Assembly (NCBI GenBank): GCA_021545665.1
Contig: JAJRTX010000228.1
Location: forward strand, 1-5,175
Direction: 5' to 3'
DNA: 5,175 bases
Origin: Zetaproteobacteria bacterium
GTDB lineage: Bacteria; Pseudomonadota; Zetaproteobacteria; Mariprofundales; Mariprofundaceae
Under the pieces are notes generated by a model. It searched no databases, was not told the origin of the DNA, and saw nothing but the letters and a program-made list of their open reading frames with translations. This document shows positions 1 through 5,175 of the stretch, in pieces. Position 1 is the stretch's first letter; every line of letters starts with the position of its first letter. The translations under genes were made by a program, and so were the position numbers.

Positions 1-411
1 ATGAAACACCACAGGGTGGAAAAAACTATGCGGGAGCGTTGTTTGTTTCATATTAAGTATCTGATTTTACTGGCGGCCATGATGCCATCGGCGCTTTATG
101 CTGCAGAACCGGCCAGTTTTGGAGATGCAGGGCTTGCAGCCCTGTTTCTGAAATCAATGGCGGGGCTGGCGCTGGTGCTGGCATTGTTTGCGGCTCTGGT
201 CTGGCTGGCCAAGCGTTTGAAGTTGCCTGTTATTCCTGCATCATCGGATGATTCGCTGCGAATGGTGAAGCGACTTGCCGTTGGCGGGCGTCATTCTGTG
301 ATGGTTATCGAGTATGAGGGCCAGCGGTGGCTCATTGGTGTTTCGCCGCAACACATCAATGTGCTGGGGGAAATTGAGGCAGGTAAAGGGCAAAAAAGGG
401 AATATCCATGA
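1..411 (+). CDS. fliO: Flagellar biosynthesis protein FliO
   Basis: FliO is a small membrane protein that helps assemble and stabilise the FliP ring of the flagellar type III export gate. The 136-residue frame has a hydrophobic N-terminal stretch (about 17-35, ending ALYAAEP) that resembles a signal peptide or first membrane helix. A second, strong membrane helix lies at about 47-70 and is followed by the basic turn KRLK. The cytoplasmic domain (about 85-125) has the family pattern of a basic MVKRLAVGGRHSV stretch, then W-L-I-G-V and the HINVLGEI end. Identification rests on this pattern plus the fliP gene immediately downstream, whose start overlaps its stop by 4 bases. The frame is open from base 1, so the true start cannot be fixed. 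ATG at 28 is the better-supported start because AGGGTGGA (13-20) sits 7 bases before it; starting there gives 127 residues. The upstream neighbour, normally fliN, is outside the window. Confidence 0.9.
   Translation: MKHHRVEKTMRERCLFHIKYLILLAAMMPSALYAAEPASFGDAGLAALFLKSMAGLALVLALFAALVWLAKRLKLPVIPASSDDSLRMVKRLAVGGRHSVMVIEYEGQRWLIGVSPQHINVLGEIEAGKGQKREYP
13..30 (+). promoter_or_regulatory. Ribosome binding site favouring the internal fliO start at 28
   Basis: The purine-rich AGGGTGGA at 13-20 lies 7 bases before an in-frame ATG at 28-30. Starting there removes nine mostly polar or charged residues and leaves a compact basic n-region (MRER) ahead of the hydrophobic segment, as expected for a signal or anchor sequence. 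The ATG at base 1 has no visible upstream context, so this is a preference and not proof. Confidence 0.45.
396..401 (+). promoter_or_regulatory. fliP Shine-Dalgarno within the fliO 3' end
   Basis: AAGGGA lies 6 bases upstream of the fliP ATG at 408, inside the last codons of fliO. The fliP start and fliO stop overlap as ATGA (408-411). This arrangement supports translational coupling of the two genes and confirms the fliP start. Confidence 0.7.
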
Positions 412-1139
412 AAATACTTGCTGTTTTTATGAGCCTGTTTCTGTCGCTTCCTGTGATGGCTGCTGAATACCCTTCCGTTCAGCTGTCACTCGGATCATCA
501 GATAATCCGGGAGATTTTACGACGGCATTAACCATCGTCATGATTCTGACAGTTCTGGCGCTGGCACCATCTATTCTGGTCATGATGACATCATTTACCC
601 GTATTCTTGTCGTGTTTGCCTTTTTGCGCCAGGCACTGGGCACACAGCAGGCGCCGCCCAACCAGATTCTGATTGGTTTGGCATTGTTCATGACAGTATT
701 TATTATGATGCCGGTGTGGAACGAAATCGATTCACGTGCGCTGACTCCTTATATCAACGAGGAGATAAGTCAGAAGGAGGCATTTGAAAAAGCCAAGGCG
801 CCGATACGTGATTTTATGCTGAGGCAGACCCGGGATGAGGATTTGCAGCTGTTTTTAATGGCTGGCGGGCGACAGCAGGTTCAAGCGGATGAAGAAGCTC
901 CATTGGTTTCCGTGATTCCGGCATTCATTATCAGTGAGCTGCGGACTGCCTTTGAAATCGGATTCCTGATCTATATTCCCTTTGTTGTGATTGATCTTGT
1001 GGTGGCATCCGTACTCATGAGTATGGGTATGATGATGTTGCCTCCGGTGATGATTTCACTGCCCCTGAAGATTATTCTTTTTGTGCTCATTGATGGCTGG
1101 CACTTACTGACTGCCAACCTTCTGGCCAGCTTCAGGTAA
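408..1139 (+). CDS. fliP: Flagellar export gate protein FliP
   Basis: FliP forms the core ring of the flagellar type III protein export gate (FliP5-FliQ4-FliR1) in the inner membrane. The 243 residues match the usual length (about 245 in enteric bacteria). The N-terminus looks like a cleavable signal peptide, with a cut expected after VMA at residue 18, as known for this family. Both FliP signature regions are visible. The first is at 54-74, from PSILVMMTSFTRI to FLR. The second is at 190-210, with IPFVVIDLVVASVLMSMGMM. Membrane segments lie near 40-60, 86-104, 184-206 and 214-235. The C-terminus, ending DGWHLL...ASFR, is of normal family type, so the gene appears complete and undamaged. It follows fliO with a 4-base overlap. 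Its last 36 bases are overlapped antisense by the convergent binding-protein gene. In most bacteria fliQ follows within tens of bases; here it is about 3.9 kb away. Confidence 0.97.
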   Translation: MKILAVFMSLFLSLPVMAAEYPSVQLSLGSSDNPGDFTTALTIVMILTVLALAPSILVMMTSFTRILVVFAFLRQALGTQQAPPNQILIGLALFMTVFIMMPVWNEIDSRALTPYINEEISQKEAFEKAKAPIRDFMLRQTRDEDLQLFLMAGGRQQVQADEEAPLVSVIPAFIISELRTAFEIGFLIYIPFVVIDLVVASVLMSMGMMMLPPVMISLPLKIILFVLIDGWHLLTANLLASFR

Positions 1140-1967
1140 CTCCGTGATCGGCAGGTAGCCCGCCCTGCGGACCAGTCTCTGTCCCTGCGGTGAAAGAACA
1201 AAGCTTACAAACTTCTGTACGTATGCAGGGGCATTTTTTGCAATGATCAGGTAGAGCTTGCGTGATAGTGGATATGTGCCACTCCGAATGTTTGCTTGGC
1301 TTGCATCAATTGACTTCCCATCTGTTTCAATGCTCAACACCCGAGCGCCTTGCTCGAGGTAACCAATGCCAACATATCCAATAGCCTGATCGCTGCTCAT
1401 AATGAGTCGCATTACATCATCATCGGAGTCCAGCTCGAAGGACTCCGATGGCTCATCAGCACTATCTGGCCCCAATACATAGTTTGCGAATATAGCACGC
1501 GTACCATGGTAGATATTTTTATCGACAACCATGATCCGACGATCCGGGCCTTCAAGCTGTTTCCAGTTTCTCATCTGACCACGATATATCTGGGCCAGTG
1601 CTTCCGGTCTGATTTTTTGCACGCCGGCTTCATATATTTCCGGCGAAACTATGGGCACCACGGCATCCAGCGCTATAGTGATTTGTTGGACATCAACGAG
1701 TGCATGCTTTTCCCGCGCTGTCAATTCACGACTGAGCATGCCGATTCGGATTCGTTTATCGACAACCTGAGCAATACCGGCAGTGGAGCCGCCCCAGTGA
1801 ATGCTGAAGAATACTTCAGAGTGCGCAGATGAATACGCCTGTGCTGCCAGCCTGATGTATTTCTGAACTGTAGTGGAGCCGGCCAGAGAGATGGTCTTAG
1901 CCGATGCCGGTTGCAGCATCAATACTAGCATTATCGCAAAGGTCGGGAGGTGTTTGGCTATGTTCAT
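1104..1967 (-). CDS. PstS-like periplasmic substrate-binding protein
   Basis: This 287-residue protein belongs to the PstS-like branch of the periplasmic binding proteins, which bind phosphate or similar oxyanions. A signal peptide (1-23) ends in ASA before KTISLAG, fitting signal peptidase I cleavage. Ligand-site motifs of the family are recognisable in order: AGSTTVQ (29-35) at the first loop, GGSTAGI (59-65), an IGMLSREL segment (75-82), and NIYHGTRAIFANY (151-163), where PstS proteins usually carry a GSGT-type loop. The segment QAIGYVGIGYL (194-204) and the end GYLPI (270-274) are also typical. The ATG at 1967 overlaps the kinase stop (ATGA, 1964-1967) and is preceded by GGGGGTGG, so the pair should be translationally coupled. 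No PstC, PstA or PstB gene is present, which argues for a sensory rather than a transport role. Residues 277-287 are read antisense through the end of fliP, beyond where the family normally ends. The bound ligand cannot be told from sequence. Confidence 0.85.
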   Translation of the reverse strand: MNIAKHLPTFAIMLVLMLQPASAKTISLAGSTTVQKYIRLAAQAYSSAHSEVFFSIHWGGSTAGIAQVVDKRIRIGMLSRELTAREKHALVDVQQITIALDAVVPIVSPEIYEAGVQKIRPEALAQIYRGQMRNWKQLEGPDRRIMVVDKNIYHGTRAIFANYVLGPDSADEPSESFELDSDDDVMRLIMSSDQAIGYVGIGYLEQGARVLSIETDGKSIDASQANIRSGTYPLSRKLYLIIAKNAPAYVQKFVSFVLSPQGQRLVRRAGYLPITELPEAGQKVGSQ

Positions 1968-4600
1968 ATTCCACCCCCGAGGATTTTTTTCACTTCCGCG
2001 CTAAGTGCCCTTTCCGTATAGGGCTTCTGGATAAACCCGGCCAGGCCCTTGCCCGAGAATTGTTGAATGGCATCCTGTGAGTTGTAACCGCTGCTCAAAA
2101 TAATGCGGCAATCCGGATTGATCTGCTTTAATGCCATGAACAAATCCCTGCCATCCATGTGCGGCATGGTCAAATCTGTCAGGACAAACAGAATGTCATG
2201 CTGGTGCTTCCTGTACAGAGAAAGACCTTCTTCGCCATCTCTTGCTGCGATAGTTTTAAATCCCAGTTCCTCCAGCATCATGCACGCCATTTCACGAACG
2301 GTTTCCTCATCATCTACTACCAGTGCAGTGCCGCCTGAAAAGTGCTGAACAGGTGCATTGTTCTGAGCTGCTGTGCCAGCCGTATGAACCGACTCATCGA
2401 CAGGCAACAGAAATTTGAAGGTTGTCCCCCGACCCGGCTCCGAATACACCTTTAGCGCACCATGGTGTCCACGCACAATGCCCAAGACAGCGCTCATGCC
2501 AAGTCCCCTGCCAGTGACCTTGGTCGTAAAGAAGGGGTCAAAGACTTTCTGAATGGTCTCCCTGTCCATCCCACAGCCTGTATCGCTGACTTCCACATAG
2601 ATAAACCGCCCCGGCTGTACGGCATTGGTAGCGTAGCAGCTTGCAAGGTATTCCACATCGGCATGCATCATTCCCGTGGTAATTGAGATCACGCCACTCT
2701 TGCCCTCAATGGCTTCATTGGCATTGGTCACCAGATTCATGACGACTTGTTGAATCTGCGCTTCATCAACCATCACGACCGGTAGCTGTTCGGACAGGTG
2801 GTACTTGATAAATACCGATTTATCAATCGACACTTCCAGCAGGTGGGTCATTTCCTCCACCACCGTTGACAGGTCGACTGGCTTCAGAATGAACTGCCCC
2901 TTGCCTGAATAGGCCAGCATCTGCTTGCATAGCACGCCGGCCTTTTCCGCAGATTTGATGATGCGGGCAACACGCTCCTTGGCCTTCAGAGGATCCTTCA
3001 GCAGATTGGATTCCACCAGAGAGGCATTGCCGAGAATTGCAGCAAGCAGGTTGTTGAAGTCATGTGCAATTCCGCCTGCCAAAACACCAAGGCTTTCCAG
3101 CCGTTGGGAGTGTTGCACCTGTTTTTCTAGCTTTTCCCGCTCTGCTTCGGCGGTTTTTTTATCAGTTATATCCAGAAATGTAGCAACGCTCCCAAGTACC
3201 TTATCGCCCTCAAACAGAGGGTGAACCCAATACTCAACCTTGATTTCACGTCCATCCTTGTGCCAGAAAGACTCATCATCCCGGTGAATACGTGTGCGTT
3301 CAAGATGCGCTTTATAGATATTACATGCTTCAACAGGATAAGGTCCGCCATCAGGATGTGAGTGATGAATGAGGTTGTGGATGTTTTTTCCTATCACTTC
3401 ACTTTCTTTATACCCCAGCATATCAAGGAAAGCCCTGTTGACAAAAGTGCAGTTGCCATCCACATCCATGCCATATATGGCTTCGGCCGTGGATTCCAGC
3501 AACAGGTTGCGATGCCTGTTAGTTTCGCGCTCTGAGCGGATTCGCAAACGGGAATATGCCATTACCGCGATAAAGCTCCCCACGAACACGAGCAGCAGCA
3601 GCACAAGCATGATGTTGCGCGCATAATAATATGTTTCCATGGCTTCGGTCTGATCAATCTCGGTAATGATCGCTGCATGTAGCATATCATCCCACTGCCA
3701 TGCTCCGAATACAGGCGCACCGCGATAATCCCTGTATGCATCCGTACTCCAGCCCGATCGGTGCGTTCTCAGCGCCTGAGTTACAGCCAGCGTCAATGGT
3801 CGATCTATTGCCGGTCGCCCCTCATCTGGGTTGGTCAATAGAGTTCTTCCGGGCTCAGCGACTCTGATGTTCAATGTGCTCATTTGTCCGGGTTTCAGTA
3901 ACCCGATTTCAACTAATTCTTCATTAAAGCGAGACTCTGACAGCATCCGGCCTTGATTATCCACCAGATAGGTCTCTCCTGTTTTATAGCTAATACCTGT
4001 AGACAATGTCGTTGCGGAAAAACGATGATCTTTACTCAGTACCAGAGCGAGATAACCCAATGGGCCACCTCGATCATTGCTGATTGAGCGAAGCAACCAC
4101 ATACTCACAGCTCCCCTAAACTCAAAGGGGTGTGTAATCACAAACGGTTCTCCCTGATCCAGCCGTTGAATGGCTTTGCGAATGGTGGCTGGCACAGGCT
4201 TGCCTCGGTCGCGTTCTTTCATGGAGGCCACAATCCGTTGCTGTTTTCCGATCAGGTAGAATCCGCCATAATGTCGAGGGAATATGTGCTTTGCCAATGT
4301 CATACGCAATATAAAACGCTCGTCTGATGAGGCGGCTTCTTTTTTCAGGGCATTAGCCAGAATCTGATATACTTCATCATCCTGGATAATCTGTGCGATA
4401 GAGGTGGCAGTGGTATCTATTTGCCTGTGCAGGGCGCGTTGAATGTTTTGATTGACTGTTATAAGATTATCCAGCGCCGCATCACTCAGGTGCGACTTTA
4501 GCTGAAATAGTGCCACAGCCACAGCCACAGCCACAGCCACAGCCACAGCCACAGCCACAGGGGGTCTGAAACTAAAAATGTGGCTTTTTATTGCCTGCAC
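1964..4600 (-). CDS. Membrane-bound hybrid sensor histidine kinase (dCache-PAS-HisKA-HATPase-REC)
   Basis: A hybrid two-component sensor of 878 residues, counted from a GTG start at 4600. Domains in order: a short basic N-terminus; membrane helix 1 (15-32), almost entirely (Val-Ala)8; a periplasmic dCache-like sensor (about 37-319) with ETYLVDNQGR near 209-218 and GAPVFGAW near 294-301; membrane helix 2 (330-349); a PAS domain with PAC end (about 364-479); and a short coiled stretch. The NtrB-type H-box is GGIAHDFNN, with the phosphorylated His at 513. The ATPase boxes are NLVTNANEA (622-630), DTGCGM (673-678), FDPFF (687-691) and GRGLGM (697-702). The C-terminal receiver (about 757-874) has the acidic pair Asp763-Asp764, phosphoacceptor Asp809 in TDLTMP, SSGY and Lys859 in QKPY. 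All catalytic residues are present, so it should be active. There is no HPt domain or DNA-binding regulator in the window; output must go to a partner elsewhere. The start is uncertain because the first in-frame ATG is far inside. GTG 4600 is preferred over TTG 4618 because of a strong Shine-Dalgarno. Confidence 0.93.
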   Translation of the reverse strand: MQAIKSHIFSFRPPVAVAVAVAVAVAVAVALFQLKSHLSDAALDNLITVNQNIQRALHRQIDTTATSIAQIIQDDEVYQILANALKKEAASSDERFILRMTLAKHIFPRHYGGFYLIGKQQRIVASMKERDRGKPVPATIRKAIQRLDQGEPFVITHPFEFRGAVSMWLLRSISNDRGGPLGYLALVLSKDHRFSATTLSTGISYKTGETYLVDNQGRMLSESRFNEELVEIGLLKPGQMSTLNIRVAEPGRTLLTNPDEGRPAIDRPLTLAVTQALRTHRSGWSTDAYRDYRGAPVFGAWQWDDMLHAAIITEIDQTEAMETYYYARNIMLVLLLLVFVGSFIAVMAYSRLRIRSERETNRHRNLLLESTAEAIYGMDVDGNCTFVNRAFLDMLGYKESEVIGKNIHNLIHHSHPDGGPYPVEACNIYKAHLERTRIHRDDESFWHKDGREIKVEYWVHPLFEGDKVLGSVATFLDITDKKTAEAEREKLEKQVQHSQRLESLGVLAGGIAHDFNNLLAAILGNASLVESNLLKDPLKAKERVARIIKSAEKAGVLCKQMLAYSGKGQFILKPVDLSTVVEEMTHLLEVSIDKSVFIKYHLSEQLPVVMVDEAQIQQVVMNLVTNANEAIEGKSGVISITTGMMHADVEYLASCYATNAVQPGRFIYVEVSDTGCGMDRETIQKVFDPFFTTKVTGRGLGMSAVLGIVRGHHGALKVYSEPGRGTTFKFLLPVDESVHTAGTAAQNNAPVQHFSGGTALVVDDEETVREMACMMLEELGFKTIAARDGEEGLSLYRKHQHDILFVLTDLTMPHMDGRDLFMALKQINPDCRIILSSGYNSQDAIQQFSGKGLAGFIQKPYTERALSAEVKKILGGGI
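4513..4560. repeat. Perfect hexanucleotide tandem repeat (CCACAG)8 coding for a Val-Ala helix
   Basis: Eight uninterrupted copies of CCACAG on the + strand read, on the coding minus strand, as alternating GTG and GCT codons. They encode eight Val-Ala pairs that make up nearly all of the first membrane helix of the sensor kinase. A unit of six keeps the reading frame at any copy number, so slippage would lengthen or shorten the helix by two residues per unit. The present 16 residues plus the following Leu-Phe give 18, about the minimum needed to span a membrane. Confidence 0.97.
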
Positions 4601-4613
4601 AAACTGCCCCCTC
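4598..4613 (-). promoter_or_regulatory. Shine-Dalgarno and GTG start of the kinase
   Basis: On the minus strand GAGGGGG (4613-4607) is followed by 6 bases and a GTG codon at 4600-4598. The TTG at 4618, which would add six residues, overlaps the region that should be the ribosome binding site and has no good one of its own. This spacing decides for GTG. Confidence 0.6.
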
Positions 4614-4644
4614 AGCAAATATCGAACACAAGCATGATGCGAAA

Positions 4645-4660
4645 CTTGCGGGGGGGCAAG
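4645..4660. other. Hairpin with seven-G tract in the kinase leader
   Basis: CTTGC (4645-4649) and GCAAG (4656-4660) form a perfect 5-bp inverted repeat around six Gs; with the last stem G the run is seven. In the minus-strand transcript the loop is all C. It lies about 45 bases upstream of the kinase GTG and about 25 bases downstream of the putative promoter, within the predicted leader. There is no T-tract, so it is not a terminator. A run of seven identical bases can slip, but no coding frame crosses it. Confidence 0.4.
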
Positions 4661-4686
4661 AAAATTCTAATCTCTCAAGTTTTTCA

Positions 4687-4715
4687 GTTATCACCCGATA
4701 AATAGCTTTAATCAA
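4687..4715 (-). promoter_or_regulatory. Putative sigma-70 promoter of the kinase/binding-protein operon
   Basis: On the minus strand, TTGATT (4715-4710) and GATAAC (4692-4687) are separated by exactly 17 bases and match 4 of 6 positions of each consensus hexamer. Transcription would begin near 4680, giving a leader of about 80 bases before the GTG start. It is the best-placed candidate I found upstream of the operon. It is a motif match only. Confidence 0.45.
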
Positions 4716-4716
4716 C

Positions 4717-4739
4717 AGGCCCTCTGGCCTGAAGAGGCC
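4717..4739. promoter_or_regulatory. Three-part AGGCC-GGCCT-AGGCC element next to the kinase promoter
   Basis: AGGCC (4717-4721), GGCCT (4726-4730) and AGGCC (4735-4739) are evenly spaced by 4 bases. The middle arm is complementary to both outer arms, so two alternative 5-bp hairpins with 4-base loops are possible. As DNA it is a pair of overlapping inverted repeats with 9-base periodicity, lying one base upstream of the proposed -35 box, where an operator could sit. Function is inferred from position only. Confidence 0.35.
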
Positions 4740-4750
4740 CCTTAACCCCA

Positions 4751-4772
4751 CTGCTTCACGGCAGCTTTTTTT
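4751..4772 (+). terminator. Weak intrinsic terminator-like hairpin facing fliQ
   Basis: CTGCT (4751-4755) pairs with GGCAG (4760-4764), including one T-G pair, around a 4-base loop. One C and a run of seven Ts (4766-4772) follow. The geometry is that of a rho-independent terminator on the + strand, but the stem is short. If active it would stop transcripts coming from fliOP through the insert before they reach fliQ. Confidence 0.35.
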
Positions 4773-4801
4773 ATGGCGTTTACCTATTCACTTTACAAAG
4801 G

Positions 4802-5017
4802 GATACATCCGACGAGCTCGAGCGGGCCAATGGCACGGTCTATCGGGAGCTGGAGATTCGCCAGTCTTGGGAAACGATGTGCAACAAGGCGCTGGCAGCA
4901 TTTGGCAGTAATGCTCGCACCGACCACCGCAGCAATGAAGCGCGAGGGATAGAAACTTCTTTTCCAAATGGTGGCCATATTGGCTTGAGGTTGGCGCGTA
5001 ATTTGCTATATCTTTGA
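4802..5017 (+). pseudogene. Coding-like remnant of unknown origin upstream of fliQ
   Basis: One + strand frame is open from 4733 to a TGA at 5015-5017. From 4802 it reads like real protein-coding DNA: a charged, helix-prone stretch (DTSDELERANG, then RELEIRQSWE) with third codon positions mostly G or C up to about 4950. After that the composition becomes less gene-like. No start codon with a ribosome binding site precedes it; the first in-frame ATG is at 4877. I do not recognise the product. It could be the 3' tail of a gene cut when the segment was assembled, or chance. Its stop lies 2 bases before the fliQ ATG, so a ribosome on it could in principle reinitiate at fliQ. Two minus-strand frames across the same stretch look less convincing. 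Confidence 0.3.
4985..5012 (+). promoter_or_regulatory. Possible promoter immediately upstream of fliQ
   Basis: TTGAGG (4985-4990) and TATATC (5007-5012) are 16 bases apart and resemble sigma-70 boxes. The -10 box ends only 7 bases before the fliQ ATG, so initiation would fall at about the start codon and give a leaderless or nearly leaderless message. This would offer fliQ expression independent of fliOP. The evidence is a motif match in an AT-rich stretch. Confidence 0.3.
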
Positions 5018-5019
5018 AT

Positions 5020-5175
5020 ATGAACAGCGATATGATTGTAAGTCTGTCTACTCAGGCGATTCATTTGATGTTATGGCTCTCTATGCCCACACTGCTGGCT
5101 GCATTGGTTATTGGCGTGGCTATTGCGCTGGTACAGGCGGTCACCCAGATTCAGGAAATGACATTAACATTTGTG
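5020..5175 (+). CDS. fliQ: Flagellar export gate protein FliQ (5' part, runs off window)
   Basis: FliQ is a small two-helix membrane protein that packs around FliP and FliR in the flagellar type III export gate. Only the first 52 of about 89 residues are present. They show the family pattern: a polar N-terminus (MNSDMIVSLSTQAI), a first membrane helix at about 17-38, then the highly conserved loop QAVTQIQEMTLTFV, which matches QAATQINEMTLSF in enteric FliQ. The start at 5020 gives the normal N-terminal length. No Shine-Dalgarno sequence precedes it, since the upstream bases are AT-rich, and the upstream open frame stops 2 bases before. The gene continues beyond the window, presumably towards fliR and flhB. 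It is separated from fliP by the inserted signalling operon. Confidence 0.95.
   Translation, partial: MNSDMIVSLSTQAIHLMLWLSMPTLLAALVIGVAIALVQAVTQIQEMTLTFV

Larger units (their letters stand above)
1140..5019. other. Segment interrupting the fliP-fliQ junction
   Basis: fliP and fliQ are normally adjacent, but here they are separated by a block holding an opposite-strand two-gene operon plus about 420 bases without a convincing gene. The flanking genes are intact: fliP keeps its normal C-terminus and fliQ its normal N-terminus. I found no transposase, integrase, terminal inverted repeats or clear target-site duplication, so the mechanism of entry is unknown. The left edge must lie near the fliP stop, because the binding-protein frame runs into fliP. 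The right edge is probably close to the fliQ start, which lacks the usual ribosome binding site. Insertion is an inference from conserved gene order. Confidence 0.6.

Noticed and set aside
479..691. 70-codon minus-strand frame inside fliP
   Set aside because: It is antisense to a strongly conserved fliP region and shows no initiation signals or protein-like features.
1350..1832. 160-codon open frame on the + strand
   Set aside because: It lies wholly antisense to the binding-protein gene, has no ribosome binding site, and its sequence does not resemble a folded protein; the minus-strand frame has clear family motifs and a signal peptide.
4513..4560. Repeat array considered as CRISPR or integration-site iterons
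   Set aside because: The units are 6 bp, head to tail with no spacers, and code in frame for a membrane helix; this is a simple tandem repeat.
4616..4618. TTG at 4618 as the kinase start
   Set aside because: It gives a slightly longer protein but has no Shine-Dalgarno, and using it would place the strong GAGGGGG motif inside the coding region just ahead of a GTG at perfect spacing.
1137..5019. Insert considered as an insertion sequence or integron cassette
   Set aside because: No transposase or integrase, terminal inverted repeats, attC-like site or convincing target duplication was found at the two edges.
4793..5064. Two overlapping minus-strand frames (4978-4793 and 5064-4840)
   Set aside because: Both are short, rich in Arg, Cys or Trp, have no ribosome binding site or recognisable motif, and one begins inside antisense fliQ.

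Overview
This window is a flagellar export-apparatus locus (fliO, fliP and the start of fliQ, all on the + strand) split between fliP and fliQ by about 3.9 kb. That insert carries a two-gene signalling module on the opposite strand. The flagellar proteins, the NtrB-type hybrid histidine kinase and the moderate base composition point to a Gram-negative, motile proteobacterium. A gamma- or zetaproteobacterium is my tentative guess; no rRNA or other marker is present to settle it.

Layout: positions 1-411 encode FliO and 408-1139 encode FliP, overlapping by 4 bases as ATGA. Reading leftwards from about 4690 are a membrane-bound hybrid sensor kinase (4600 to 1964) and a secreted PstS-like periplasmic substrate-binding protein (1967 to 1104), also joined by an ATGA overlap. 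The binding-protein gene converges on fliP and its last codons lie antisense within the fliP 3' end. The 420 bases between the kinase start and fliQ hold a plausible promoter for the kinase operon, a G-tract hairpin, a three-part AGGCC/GGCCT element, a modest + strand terminator-like hairpin, and a coding-like open stretch of unknown origin that ends 2 bases before fliQ. fliQ starts at 5020 and runs off the window after 52 codons.

How the genes may work together: FliO, FliP and FliQ belong to the type III flagellar export gate and are normally made from one operon. Here fliQ is cut off from fliOP, has no visible Shine-Dalgarno sequence, and probably depends on its own promoter or on reinitiation. 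The inserted kinase has a dCache-like periplasmic sensor, PAS, HisKA/HATPase and a C-terminal receiver. It is translationally coupled to a solute-binding protein with no transporter genes nearby, which suggests a binding-protein-assisted sensor.

The most striking sequence feature is that the first membrane segment of the kinase is encoded by eight perfect copies of a 6-bp repeat, giving a (Val-Ala)8 helix. Changes in copy number would alter helix length by two residues without shifting the frame.
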